Shown piece after piece: positions 1-8,811 of a stretch of DNA of 64,000 nt. How positions within the stretch are numbered: the first letter of the stretch is position 1; each line of letters opens with the position of its first letter. The notes under the pieces are model-generated. The model did no database searches. It was not told where the DNA came from and saw only the letters and a program-made list of their open reading frames with translations. The position numbers and the translations under genes were made by a program. The DNA comes from Verrucomicrobiota bacterium. GTDB lineage: Bacteria; Verrucomicrobiota; Verrucomicrobiia; Opitutales; Opitutaceae. Where the stretch lies: NCBI GenBank assembly GCA_023428905.1, contig JAEYWP010000008.1, positions 62,001-126,000 of the forward strand. Direction: 5' to 3'.

Positions 1-2256
1 CAGCCCGGCATCCGCAATCCGCTGCTCCTTATAGATGGCGACGAGCGGGCGATTGTCGTCACCGCCATTGTTGCCGGAGCTCCAGTCATCGTTCTCCACC
101 ACAAAGCGCCGCGCCGCATCGTAGATCGTCACCTTTGGATCGTACATCGCCTCGGCGATATTAAAGGGGGCGACGGCCAGGCTGGGCCCCTGCACGCGCA
201 CCACCACCCGTTTGGTCCGGGAAGGGTTCACCGGGTCGGGCGCGATGATAAACCCTGCGATCATCGGCCTGTCCTTCATGGCATAACCGCGGGTGGAGAT
301 ATTGATGAAGCGGCCCCCGCCGGCGCCGATCTCGTACGCTTCGATGAGCGCGACACCGGTGGTGCCCCCCGCACCCGTCACATTGGCGGTGTAGTTACCC
401 GGCGCAAACGTGCCGACCAAGGCGGCGTCCCGGCTGCCGGCCGGCAGATCAAACGCGCCTACCGCCTTCATGGCCGCCGCTGAAGACGGATCCCAGTTGT
501 CGTTGAAGGCAACGTCCCGGGTAGACGTGACGCCGTTGATCGTGCTCAACTCCACAATGCGCAGGCTGGGATCGGCCAGGACCTCCGGAACGCTGTGTTG
601 CGCAAGGGTCGGCCCAATCGCGCGAATCAGCAGTTGCTTGGGGGCGTCTCCGCGAAGCGCAAAACCACCGATGAGTTGCCTGATGCCGGTGCCAACGAAG
701 CCGCGGGTGGAGACGTTGAGGAGCCTGCCGGCGTTGGCGGGGTTTTGCAGGGAAAGGCGGTAATTACCCACTTCAAAGGCCAGGTTCCGGATCGTTCGGG
801 CGTTGTCCGCCTGCCCCGGCTGCCCCTCGGGAACTCCGACCGGGCGACTGATCGGCGCAGGCGCCGTGATATCCGGGTTGGAGAAATACGGAAGCCGGCT
901 ACCGGGCGTGTACGCCATGATCGTCCGGTATTCGACTCCGTCCGCCCCGCGAAAGCGGTGGCCAAAGCTGTACGGATACGGCCCTTCTTCGATCTCGCCG
1001 TCGTCGTCCTTCGCATTTTCCCGGTCATGCTGACAACCGAGGTTGTGCCCGATCTCATGAGAGAACACACGCACCGCGGTGGCGCTACCAAACGCCGCGG
1101 ACGACACCACGCCAAAGCCATAGAGTGCATTGGTCGGCCGGCCGGGTGTATCGAGGAGGTAGGCGATCCCGGAGGAGCCGCTGTCAGACCGTTGCTGCAC
1201 CAGGCACACCAGGTCCGCGCCGGCAGCGTCCCGCTGGGCATGGATTTCATCCATCACGCCATCATCGACGTCGGCCAGTGCACCCAACGCATCTTTTTGC
1301 ACCGTGTCACCCTGCGCCGTGGACTCATCCGCGGCCAGCGTGACCCGCTGAATCCCTGCCAGGGTGGCGCGAACATCCACGCCACTTCGCCGGAAGTCGT
1401 CGTTCAAGGTTCGAAGCTCCAGATCGGCCGCGGTGGTGAAGGCGGACGTGCCACGCGCCTGGATCACCGCCTGGGTGACAGCGATCAGGATGCGCACCTC
1501 CGCAAACACTCCCAGTTCGGCCGCCGCACTGCCCGGCCCCCCGTCTTCGACGCCTACGTCGGCTTCGGCGGGTGCAGGTCGTCCGAGCAAGGCCGCCCGC
1601 CGGGGCGCATCCAGGGTCGCCGCATCCAAACCACAATCCGGCACCTTGCTGGGATCGACTTTGTACCACTGGGAGACGCCCTCGCCCACCGCGCGGAGCT
1701 GGTAGGCTCCATGCGCCTGGGTTTCAATGGTGGCCGACATGTCGCCCGCGTTGAAGGCGAAGATGGCACGGGCGGTGGCGTCACCGGAAATTCCGCCCAC
1801 GCTGGTGAAGCGGTCGGGGCCGAGCGCGGTGGTCTCTTCGAGTTCCACGGGGAGCACGGCTCCGTTGGGTAGCACGAGGTCGAAACGTCCGCGTCCACCC
1901 GTTTCCCAAAAAGGCGACGCCTTACCGTGCGCCGCCACTGCGTTCACTCGCACGTAATGGACCGGGCCCTCCGCCGGCAGGGTGGCCTCCTCACGATGAA
2001 GCGAGGCGCTCGGCCGGGCGACGGGTTCGAGAAATGTCGTGGGTGCCGCGACCAACGCGGCCACCCCGGATGTCGAGGGTACCCCATCCGCCCTCGCGGC
2101 GTCGGGAGCCCGCGTGGCTGCTGATGCTGGAGTCGGGCCCGGCGCACCCGCGGCGGACGCGGGCATGGCAGCCGGGTCCGTTTGCAGCCAGGGAGCAAAG
2201 GCAAAGCCTCCGCAGAGAATCAGACCTACGAGCCACCAACTTTTTTTTGCGCGCAT
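1..2256 (-). CDS. Secreted reprolysin-like zinc metallopeptidase, C-terminus cut by the window edge
   Basis: The frame is open from an ATG at 2256 to the window edge (752 codons, no stop), so the 3' end is missing. Residues 1-20 form a hydrophobic export signal after a short basic start. A pro-region of about 200 residues follows. Residues 400-411 read HEIGHNLGCQHD, the extended HExxHxxGxxHD zinc site of metzincins, with a downstream Met-turn (IMAY, Met447). That pairing is characteristic of adamalysin/reprolysin-type peptidases. From about residue 513 come two tandem copies (about 513-648 and 648 onward) of a beta-rich module beginning NxSTRG; the complete first copy ends near VALIEAYEI. I know this module from many exported Opitutaceae proteins but cannot name a family. 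An AAAGGA lies about 10 bases before the ATG. It probably acts outside the cytoplasm on protein substrates. The peptidase class is seen directly; the substrate is unknown. Confidence 0.86.
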   Translation of the reverse strand, partial: MRAKKSWWLVGLILCGGFAFAPWLQTDPAAMPASAAGAPGPTPASAATRAPDAARADGVPSTSGVAALVAAPTTFLEPVARPSASLHREEATLPAEGPVHYVRVNAVAAHGKASPFWETGGRGRFDLVLPNGAVLPVELEETTALGPDRFTSVGGISGDATARAIFAFNAGDMSATIETQAHGAYQLRAVGEGVSQWYKVDPSKVPDCGLDAATLDAPRRAALLGRPAPAEADVGVEDGGPGSAAAELGVFAEVRILIAVTQAVIQARGTSAFTTAADLELRTLNDDFRRSGVDVRATLAGIQRVTLAADESTAQGDTVQKDALGALADVDDGVMDEIHAQRDAAGADLVCLVQQRSDSGSSGIAYLLDTPGRPTNALYGFGVVSSAAFGSATAVRVFSHEIGHNLGCQHDRENAKDDDGEIEEGPYPYSFGHRFRGADGVEYRTIMAYTPGSRLPYFSNPDITAPAPISRPVGVPEGQPGQADNARTIRNLAFEVGNYRLSLQNPANAGRLLNVSTRGFVGTGIRQLIGGFALRGDAPKQLLIRAIGPTLAQHSVPEVLADPSLRIVELSTINGVTSTRDVAFNDNWDPSSAAAMKAVGAFDLPAGSRDAALVGTFAPGNYTANVTGAGGTTGVALIEAYEIGAGGGRFINISTRGYAMKDRPMIAGFIIAPDPVNPSRTKRVVVRVQGPSLAVAPFNIAEAMYDPKVTIYDAARRFVVENDDWSSGNNGGDDNRPLVAIYKEQRIADAGL

Positions 2257-2348
2257 GGGGAGCGTTCCTTTGGTGGAAAGAAACGCCACTGGGCCGCGAT
2301 TGCGAGCGTCCCAGGGCCGATCTCCGCCGGACGACGCGCTCCCGCCTG

Positions 2349-3797
2349 CTAGGCCTCACGGCGGTGAGGAGGCATCGGCATGGGATCCTCGCGCGTGGGC
2401 ATGGGCGTGTAGTCGGGGCGGTCAATGCCCGCCACCAGGTCCGAAATCCTCACCGAGTCTCCCGTTTCGAAACAGCGGTTGGCCGCAGCGCCGACGAGAA
2501 CGGAGAGGGCACCGCCGCGCACATCGGCCGCGCGCTTGTAAGCGTCCTCCACGGGCTCGAGCGAAAACAGTTCCTTCAGCATCAGCGCATCGCCGCCGGC
2601 ATGGTGCCCCGTGCCGGTCCACGGTTCGATCGCCTCCGCCGGGCCGCGCAGCGGGATGACGCGGGTGTGGACCCCGCTTTTGAGCACCGCTCCCTGCACG
2701 GCTTCGGTGCCGGCCACGTACACCTGCTCGACCATGGAGTGTTCGATCCGGCCCTTGGTGCCGTTAAACGCGATGGTGTAACCTTCCCAGGCGTTGAAGG
2801 CATTCAGGGAATACGCGAGGGTCGCGCCGGTGTCGTAGTTCACCAGTACATTCATCGAGTCCTCGATGTTGATCTCCGGACGCCAGACGCACTGGTCGCG
2901 GAAATAACCGTCGTGGTGCTCGTGATCGAGGTAGAGGCTCTTCAGGCGGGGCTCGGCCGCGAGATCCAGATAAAAACTACACGCCTCCTTTTCCGGGCAG
3001 GTGCGGCAGCGTTCGTGATGACTTTTCAGGCCAAAGCGCCGGGCGGTTGCGGGGGTGTAGAACTGTTTTCGCCCCGTGGCGGAGACGCTGACCGGGACGG
3101 CGCTCAGCCACCAGTTGACGAGGTCGAAATGGTGGGAGGCCTTGTGAATCATGAGTCCACCGGAGATTTCCTTCCGGCTGTGCCAGCGACGGAAGTAGTC
3201 AGCACCGTGGTGGGTATTGAGGAGCCAATGGAAATCCACCGACATCACGTCGCCGATCGTGCCGCGCATCAGCAGGTCCTTCACCTGGGTGCGAGCCGGG
3301 GCGTAGCGGTAGTTGTGAGTCACGCGCAGGCGCCGGCCGGTGCGACGCGACGCCTCCAGCAGGCGCGCGCATTTCTCCGGGGTGGTGGTCATGGGTTTTT
3401 CGCTGACCGCGTCGCAGCCCGCCTCCATCGCGCGCACCACGTAGTCGTCGTGCACGGCGTCGGGCGTGGTGACGATGACCACGTCGACCTTTTGCTCGCG
3501 AAGCATTCGCTCGAATCCCTCGGGCTCGCATGCGACGGGGGGCGTCTGGCCGTTTTGGGCGGAGAGGGCCTGAAACCGTGCGATGCGCCCGCGGTTATGG
3601 TCGCAGATCCCGACCAGGACAGCCTCGTCCTTGTGCGTCACCTCAATCGCCTCCTGGAAGAGGCCGCTGCGTGCCCCCAGGCCGACGATGGCATACCGGC
3701 GCCGCGGACGCGCCTCCACGGCGCGCAGGCTGCTGACACCGAGGGCCATGCCGAGGCCGACGGTCGAAACGTGTTTGACGAAGGTACGGCGCGCCAT
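2349..3797 (-). CDS. Gfo/Idh/MocA family oxidoreductase with Tat-type signal
   Basis: This 482-residue protein has an N-terminal Rossmann fold (AIVGLGARSG, about residues 37-45) and the EKP motif at 133-135. These are the hallmarks of the Gfo/Idh/MocA dehydrogenases, which oxidise or epimerise sugars and inositols with NAD(P). The N-terminus ARRTFVKHV followed by a hydrophobic stretch looks like a twin-arginine export signal, so it probably folds in the cytoplasm with cofactor bound and acts in the periplasm. I place the start at 3797 because GGAGG sits 7 bases upstream. In-frame Met codons at 3833 and 3953 lack such a site. A CxxC pair (CRTCPEKEAC) in the middle could bind a metal. It is divergent from pyruvate carboxylase. 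The substrate cannot be read from sequence. Confidence 0.88.
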   Translation of the reverse strand: MARRTFVKHVSTVGLGMALGVSSLRAVEARPRRRYAIVGLGARSGLFQEAIEVTHKDEAVLVGICDHNRGRIARFQALSAQNGQTPPVACEPEGFERMLREQKVDVVIVTTPDAVHDDYVVRAMEAGCDAVSEKPMTTTPEKCARLLEASRRTGRRLRVTHNYRYAPARTQVKDLLMRGTIGDVMSVDFHWLLNTHHGADYFRRWHSRKEISGGLMIHKASHHFDLVNWWLSAVPVSVSATGRKQFYTPATARRFGLKSHHERCRTCPEKEACSFYLDLAAEPRLKSLYLDHEHHDGYFRDQCVWRPEINIEDSMNVLVNYDTGATLAYSLNAFNAWEGYTIAFNGTKGRIEHSMVEQVYVAGTEAVQGAVLKSGVHTRVIPLRGPAEAIEPWTGTGHHAGGDALMLKELFSLEPVEDAYKRAADVRGGALSVLVGAAANRCFETGDSVRISDLVAGIDRPDYTPMPTREDPMPMPPHRREA

Positions 3798-4046
3798 CGG
3801 CGCCTCCGGGAGTGCGGGGGTATGGAAGTCCATGGGGGTGCGGGGATGTGCCCCTAAAGGACAGGTGTCCGAACAACTGACAAGCGGTGACTGCGAAAAC
3901 GGACTGTCCGTCCCGTTTCGAGAGCTTCGGGTCCGGCGCGGGAAAGACCGCACCGACTCCCAAAAGCAAAGCTGGCAGAGGCCATTAGGATCCGTTTTTG
4001 TCCCCGGCCTCCCCTCGGCGCCTTCCGGCCCGTCTCCCCTCCCCCC

Positions 4047-7000
4047 ATGTCACATCCTGCCTCCGCATCCGCCGGCCAGCCGGCGCAGATTCGTCCTGTT
4101 AAAAAACTGATGGCCGCGAACCGCAGCGAGATTGCGGTGCGCATCTTCCGCGCCGGCACCGAGCTCGGCCTGCGCACGACGGCGGTTTTTGCGCAGGAAG
4201 ACCGGTTCTGCATCCACCGCTACAAGGCGGACGAGGCTTACCTGATCGGCCAGGGCAAGGGCCCGGTGGCAGCCTATCTGGACATCGACAGCATAATCGC
4301 GGTGGCGAAGGAGCACGGCATCGACGCAATCCACCCGGGCTACGGCTTTCTCTCGGAAAACCCCGACTTTGCGCGCGCCTGCGAAAAGGCCGGCATCATC
4401 TTTGTCGGTCCGCGCGCCGACCTGCTGGAGATGATGGGGGACAAGACCACCGCGCGGAATCTCGCAAAACGCCTCGGCGTGCCCGTCCTGCCGGGCACGG
4501 AAGAACCGCTGACGGATCGCGACGAAGCCCTGCGCATCGCGCGGAGCATCGGATTTCCCCTCATCATCAAGGCGGCCTTCGGCGGCGGCGGGCGCGGGAT
4601 GCGGGTAGTGCTGAAGGCGGGCGACCTCGCGTCCCTGCTCGACGAGGCCCAGGCGGAGGCGGGTCGCGCCTTTGGCAACCCCGCGGTCTTCCTCGAAAAG
4701 TACATACCCCGCGCCAAACACATTGAGGTCCAGATCCTCGGCGACCGCCACGGCAACGTCCTCCATCTCCACGAGCGCGACTGCTCGGTCCAGCGCCGCC
4801 ACCAGAAGGTGGTTGAAGTGGCCCCCAGTTTCGGCCTCCCCGCCGAGGTCGTGTCCGAGCTCTGCCAGGCCGCCGCCCGGATGGCCCGCGAGATCCGCTA
4901 CGACAATGCCGGGACGATCGAATTCCTCTACGACCTCGACCGCCACGAGTGGTTCTTCATCGAGATGAACCCTCGTATCCAGGTCGAGCATACCGTGACC
5001 GAGGTCATCACCGGCCTCGACCTCGTCCGCGCCCAGATCCTGATCGCCCAGGGCCACGCCCTCCATTCCCCGGAGGTGGGGATGCCCTCCCAGGCGGAGG
5101 TCCCGCGCAACGGCTATGCCATCCAGTGCCGCATCACCACGGAGGACCCGGAGAACAAGTTCATCCCCGACTACGGGCGGATCCTCGCCTACCGCTCGCC
5201 CGGCGGCTTTGGGGTCCGGCTGGACGGCGGCATGGGTTTTTCCGGGGCGGTGATCACGCCCTTCTACGACTCGATGCTGGTGAAGGTGATCACCAGCGGC
5301 CAGAGCTACGAGATCGCGATGAACCGCGCCCGCCGCGTCCTGAGCGAGTTTCGTATCCGCGGGGTGAAGACCAACATTCCTTTCCTCGAAAACGTCATCG
5401 CCCACCCGATCTTCCGCGCCGGGGAGGCCACCACCACCCTGATCGACACCACCCCGGAGCTGTTCAGCTTCAAGGCGCGGCGGGACCGTGCCACCCGGCT
5501 GCTCAACTTCCTCAGCCAGGTGACGGTCAACGGCAACCCCCACGCCAAGGGGCACCGTCCCGAACGCGCCCTGCCCGCCGCCCTGCCCCCGAGCTACGAC
5601 CCCAGCGCCGCGCCCGCCCCCGGCACCCGCCAGCTGCTGCTCGAGCTCGGCGCCCGCGGGTTTGCCGAGTGGACCGTCCGGCAGAAGCGCCTCCTCGTCA
5701 CCGACACCACCTTTCGGGATGCCCACCAGTCGCTGATGGCGACACGGGTGCGCACCTACGACATGCTGGCCTCCGCCGGTGCGGTGGCCCGCCGCGCCCC
5801 CGGGCTCTTCTCCCTCGAACTCTGGGGCGGCGCGACCTTCGACACCGCGATGCGTTTCCTCAGCGAGGATCCGTGGGAGCGGTTGCGTCAGCTCCGGGCC
5901 CGCATCCCCAACATCTGCTTCCAGATGCTCTTCCGCGGGGCCAACGCCGTGGGTTACACCAACTACCCGGATCACATCGTGGCCGGTTTTGTCCGGCACG
6001 CCGCCCGCAGCGGGATGGACATCTTCCGCATCTTCGACTCGCTCAATTACCTGCCCAACCTCCGGGTTGCGATGGAGGCGGTCCAGGACACCCACGCGGT
6101 CTGCGAGGCGGCGATCTGCTACACCGGCGACATCCTCGATCCGCGCCGCGATAAGTATTCACTCGACTATTACGTCCGCCTGGCCCGGGAGCTGGAGCGG
6201 ATGGGCGCGCACATCCTCGCGATCAAGGACATGGCCGGAATCTGCCGCCCCTTTGCCGCCCAGAAGCTGGTGAAGGCGCTGAAGGAGGCGGTCGGCCTGC
6301 CAATCCACTTCCACACCCATGACACGAGCGGGATCGCCGCGGCCTCGGTCCTGCGTGCGGCCGACGCCGGGGTCGACGTGGTTGACCTCGCGCTTGCCTC
6401 GATGAGCGGCAGTACCTCCCAGCCCAATCTCAATTCAATCGTCGCCGCGCTCCAGCACACCCCACGCGACACGCGCCTCGACCTCGAGGCGCTGAACCAT
6501 TTTTCGGACTACTGGGAGCAGGTGCGCGAGTACTACCGTCCCTTCGACACCGCGCCGAAGACGGGCTCGGCGGAGGTTTATCTGCACGAGATGCCCGGCG
6601 GCCAGTACACCAACCTGAAGGAGCAGGCGGCGTCGATGGGCGTTTCCCACCGCTGGCCGGAAATCGCCCGCACCTACGCCGAGGTGAACCAGCTTTTCGG
6701 CGACATCGTGAAGGTGACGCCCTCGTCCAAGGTGGTCGGGGACATGGCCCTCTTCCTCTTTTCCCGCGGGATCAGGCCGGCCGACGTGGTCAACCTGGAA
6801 CCCGGGTCCACACCGTATCCCGAGAGCGTGATCGACATGCTGAGCGGCGGCCTCGGGTGGCCGGACGGCGGCTGGCCTGAGCCGGTCTGGCGCGCGGTGC
6901 TCGGAGAAAAACGCTTTCGGGAGGCGCGCGCCCGCTACCAGGCGGCACAACGGCCGGCGGCCGGGGCCAAGCTGGCGCCACGCGCGCGCGAAAGCGGCCA

Positions 7001-7595
7001 CGCCGACCTCGCTCGCCTACGGACCGAGCTGGCGGAGAAGCTCCGGCATGAGCCGACAGAGGACGATTTGTATTCACATCTCATGTACCCGCAGGTCTTC
7101 GCCGAGCTGGTGAAACAACAGCGCGAATACGGAGACCTGAGCGTGCTGCCCACCCCGGCGTTTTTCTACGGACTGAAGCCGGGAGAGGAGATCTCGGTGG
7201 AGATCGAGCAGGGCAAGGTTCTGATCATCCGCCTGATCAGCGTCGGGGCGCCGGACAAGGACGGACGGCGGTCGGTCAGCTACGAGCTCAACGGCATGGC
7301 CCGCGAGTCGTTCGTCACGGACAAGGGAATCGCACCGGAACGCAAGAGCCGGCCCAAGGCGGACCCCGCCGACCCGCTGCAGATCGCCGCGCCGATTCCC
7401 GGCTTGATCGCCACCCTTTCCGTGTCGGTGGGGGCAAAGGTGAGCAAGGGCGAGAAGCTCTTTATGATGGAGGCGATGAAGATGCAGACCACGATCTTCG
7501 CGCCGGCGGACGGTTTGGTCGCCGAACTGCATGCCGCGGTCGGCGAAACCGTCGCCGCCAAGGACCTGGTGGTGCGACTGAAGGAGAAAGCGTGA
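4047..7595 (+). CDS. pyc: Pyruvate carboxylase, single-chain form
   Basis: Full-length (1182 residues) biotin enzyme that carboxylates pyruvate to oxaloacetate with ATP and bicarbonate, refilling the TCA cycle and feeding gluconeogenesis in the cytoplasm. In order it has biotin carboxylase (about residues 19-470, beginning KKLMAANRSEIAVRI, with the glycine-rich ATP loop GGGGRGMRV), carboxyltransferase (about 550-830, DTTFRDAHQS, ELWGGATFD, metal-site HFHTHD), the conserved linking domain, and a C-terminal biotin carrier domain. The carrier motif MEAMKM places the biotinylated lysine at 1145. Length and order match the alpha4 bacterial and eukaryotic type. No strong ribosome-binding site precedes the ATG at 4047. 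The next in-frame ATG (codon 23) would cut into the conserved start of the domain, so 4047 is preferred. Confidence 0.97.
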   Translation: MSHPASASAGQPAQIRPVKKLMAANRSEIAVRIFRAGTELGLRTTAVFAQEDRFCIHRYKADEAYLIGQGKGPVAAYLDIDSIIAVAKEHGIDAIHPGYGFLSENPDFARACEKAGIIFVGPRADLLEMMGDKTTARNLAKRLGVPVLPGTEEPLTDRDEALRIARSIGFPLIIKAAFGGGGRGMRVVLKAGDLASLLDEAQAEAGRAFGNPAVFLEKYIPRAKHIEVQILGDRHGNVLHLHERDCSVQRRHQKVVEVAPSFGLPAEVVSELCQAAARMAREIRYDNAGTIEFLYDLDRHEWFFIEMNPRIQVEHTVTEVITGLDLVRAQILIAQGHALHSPEVGMPSQAEVPRNGYAIQCRITTEDPENKFIPDYGRILAYRSPGGFGVRLDGGMGFSGAVITPFYDSMLVKVITSGQSYEIAMNRARRVLSEFRIRGVKTNIPFLENVIAHPIFRAGEATTTLIDTTPELFSFKARRDRATRLLNFLSQVTVNGNPHAKGHRPERALPAALPPSYDPSAAPAPGTRQLLLELGARGFAEWTVRQKRLLVTDTTFRDAHQSLMATRVRTYDMLASAGAVARRAPGLFSLELWGGATFDTAMRFLSEDPWERLRQLRARIPNICFQMLFRGANAVGYTNYPDHIVAGFVRHAARSGMDIFRIFDSLNYLPNLRVAMEAVQDTHAVCEAAICYTGDILDPRRDKYSLDYYVRLARELERMGAHILAIKDMAGICRPFAAQKLVKALKEAVGLPIHFHTHDTSGIAAASVLRAADAGVDVVDLALASMSGSTSQPNLNSIVAALQHTPRDTRLDLEALNHFSDYWEQVREYYRPFDTAPKTGSAEVYLHEMPGGQYTNLKEQAASMGVSHRWPEIARTYAEVNQLFGDIVKVTPSSKVVGDMALFLFSRGIRPADVVNLEPGSTPYPESVIDMLSGGLGWPDGGWPEPVWRAVLGEKRFREARARYQAAQRPAAGAKLAPRARESGHADLARLRTELAEKLRHEPTEDDLYSHLMYPQVFAELVKQQREYGDLSVLPTPAFFYGLKPGEEISVEIEQGKVLIIRLISVGAPDKDGRRSVSYELNGMARESFVTDKGIAPERKSRPKADPADPLQIAAPIPGLIATLSVSVGAKVSKGEKLFMMEAMKMQTTIFAPADGLVAELHAAVGETVAAKDLVVRLKEKA

Positions 7596-7621
7596 CGGAC
7601 GCCGCCGCGGCGAGCGCGGCG

Positions 7622-7699
7622 GAAATCCGAATGACGAAGGGCGACGGATCCGTCGGTCCACGTCAGGCGACGTGCCCGATTCGGATTTCGTGCTTCGTC
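7622..7699. repeat. Inverted repeat with an inner 14-bp palindrome between convergent genes
   Basis: GAAATCCGAAT followed by GACGAAG (7622-7639) recurs as its reverse complement at 7679-7689 and 7693-7699. Inside the loop CGACGGATCCGTCG (7642-7655) is a perfect palindrome. The element fills the space between convergent pyc and the TonB-domain gene. There is no T-run, so it is not a classical terminator. It resembles the short intergenic repeat type built from GAAATCCGAATGACGAA-like units. Confidence 0.6.
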
Positions 7700-7736
7700 A
7701 TGCGTTCTTCGCGTGCCCCGGGGGCGCGCGCCGCGT

Positions 7737-8468
7737 TCACCACGTGGCCGTGCCCTTGGCGACGTCGAAGGTGATCACGACCGACGTGCGGACATCGACC
7801 TTCTGGCCACCCTTGACCGGCGGCTGATAGCGCCAGCGGGCGACCGCGGTGGCCGCGGACCAGCCAAAGTCCTCACTGCTGGCGCTGATGATCTTGGGAA
7901 GGAGGCAGCGGCCGTCGCGGTCGATGACAAATTCAATCTCGGCCTTGCCCGACATGCCGTCGCTCAGCGCGGCGTAGGGATAAACGGGCGGTGCCTGGCG
8001 GATAGACTTGAGCGGAGCGTCGAGCTCCTTCGGTCCGAGAAAGGCGGGTTTGATCTTCTTGAGCTCGGCGAGAATCCGTTTTTCCGAGGCGTCGAGGGCG
8101 GCCTCCCCTTCAAAGTTATGCCGGACTCCGGAGAGCGTGAGCGTGGGCTGGCCATTCACGCGCGGCGGCATGAACTCATTCGACTCGATATCGGCGAGCA
8201 GAGCGTAACCGAAGGCCAGTTCGCTTTTCGACGCGATGCTGGTGAGGACGGGGCGGCCGGAGTAATCGACCGAAAAGCGGACCTCGGCCCACCCCGAGCG
8301 GCCCTTGAGCAACAGGTCCAGCGGGTAAACCGGGGACGTCTGGCGAACCATGCTGACCGGAGGCGTGGCAGGGAGCACACCACTGGCGGGAAGTTGGGCG
8401 ACAACCGGCAGCGCCGCCAGGGCGGCGACTGCGGCAAGGAGGAGCGTGCGAGGAAACGATGGGATCAT
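7737..8468 (-). CDS. Exported protein with two TonB C-terminal domains
   Basis: This 243-residue protein has a cleavable-looking signal at residues 1-25 and then two copies of the TonB C-terminal fold. Copy one starts near residue 44 (SPVYPLDLLLKGRSGWAEVRF) and copy two near 165 (PPVYPYAALSDGMSGKAEIEF). Each shows the YP..A...G..G.v...v..dG pattern. TonB domains contact the TonB box of outer-membrane receptors to pass on proton-motive energy. The protein lacks the proline-rich periplasm-spanning linker of classical TonB, so it may be a soluble periplasmic partner and not a working energy transducer. It lies alone, convergent with pyc. Large receptors are present elsewhere in the window. Confidence 0.82.
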   Translation of the reverse strand: MIPSFPRTLLLAAVAALAALPVVAQLPASGVLPATPPVSMVRQTSPVYPLDLLLKGRSGWAEVRFSVDYSGRPVLTSIASKSELAFGYALLADIESNEFMPPRVNGQPTLTLSGVRHNFEGEAALDASEKRILAELKKIKPAFLGPKELDAPLKSIRQAPPVYPYAALSDGMSGKAEIEFVIDRDGRCLLPKIISASSEDFGWSAATAVARWRYQPPVKGGQKVDVRTSVVITFDVAKGTATW

Positions 8469-8811
8469 GGCTAGGAAGGGGGGTGACGGCGCGGCTCGGG
8501 TAACACTCCTCTATCGGCCGCTCTGTGAAAAAGATGAGCGCACCGCTCCATCGAGGTGCACATGCGGGGGAAGACATCCGCCCGCGGTGGACAACCGCGC
8601 CCCTGTCCTGAGCGATTTGGGCGCCCGGCCAGCCGGGCGGGCGTGGCAGGGGGAGACAACGGGGGAGGAATGGCTCATGGCAGGCGAATTCGGCGCGCCT
8701 CAGGAGGAACAACACCGGCGCGCACTTCCACCCTTCCCTTCAGCCGCTCGCAGCATTCACAAACTTTTACAACCCTTGCCGGCCCAACCGCTTCAGCCGG
8801 GCTGCTCGGCA
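8469..8811. other. Intergenic region with one GC hairpin
   Basis: This 343-base stretch lies between two minus-strand genes. CGCCCGGC-CA-GCCGGGCG (8622-8639) forms an 8-bp hairpin without a T-run; it may mark the 3' end of the glycosyltransferase transcript. The promoter of the downstream TonB-domain gene must lie here, but I see no convincing -35/-10 pair and no convincing short gene. Confidence 0.4.

Noticed and set aside
595..1872. Plus-strand open frame of 425 codons
   Set aside because: It lies opposite the metallopeptidase, whose zinc motif and export signal are clear. The product is Arg/Gly-rich with no known domain.
4050..6095. Minus-strand open frame of 681 codons
   Set aside because: It lies opposite the well-conserved pyc gene, and long antisense frames are expected at this GC content.
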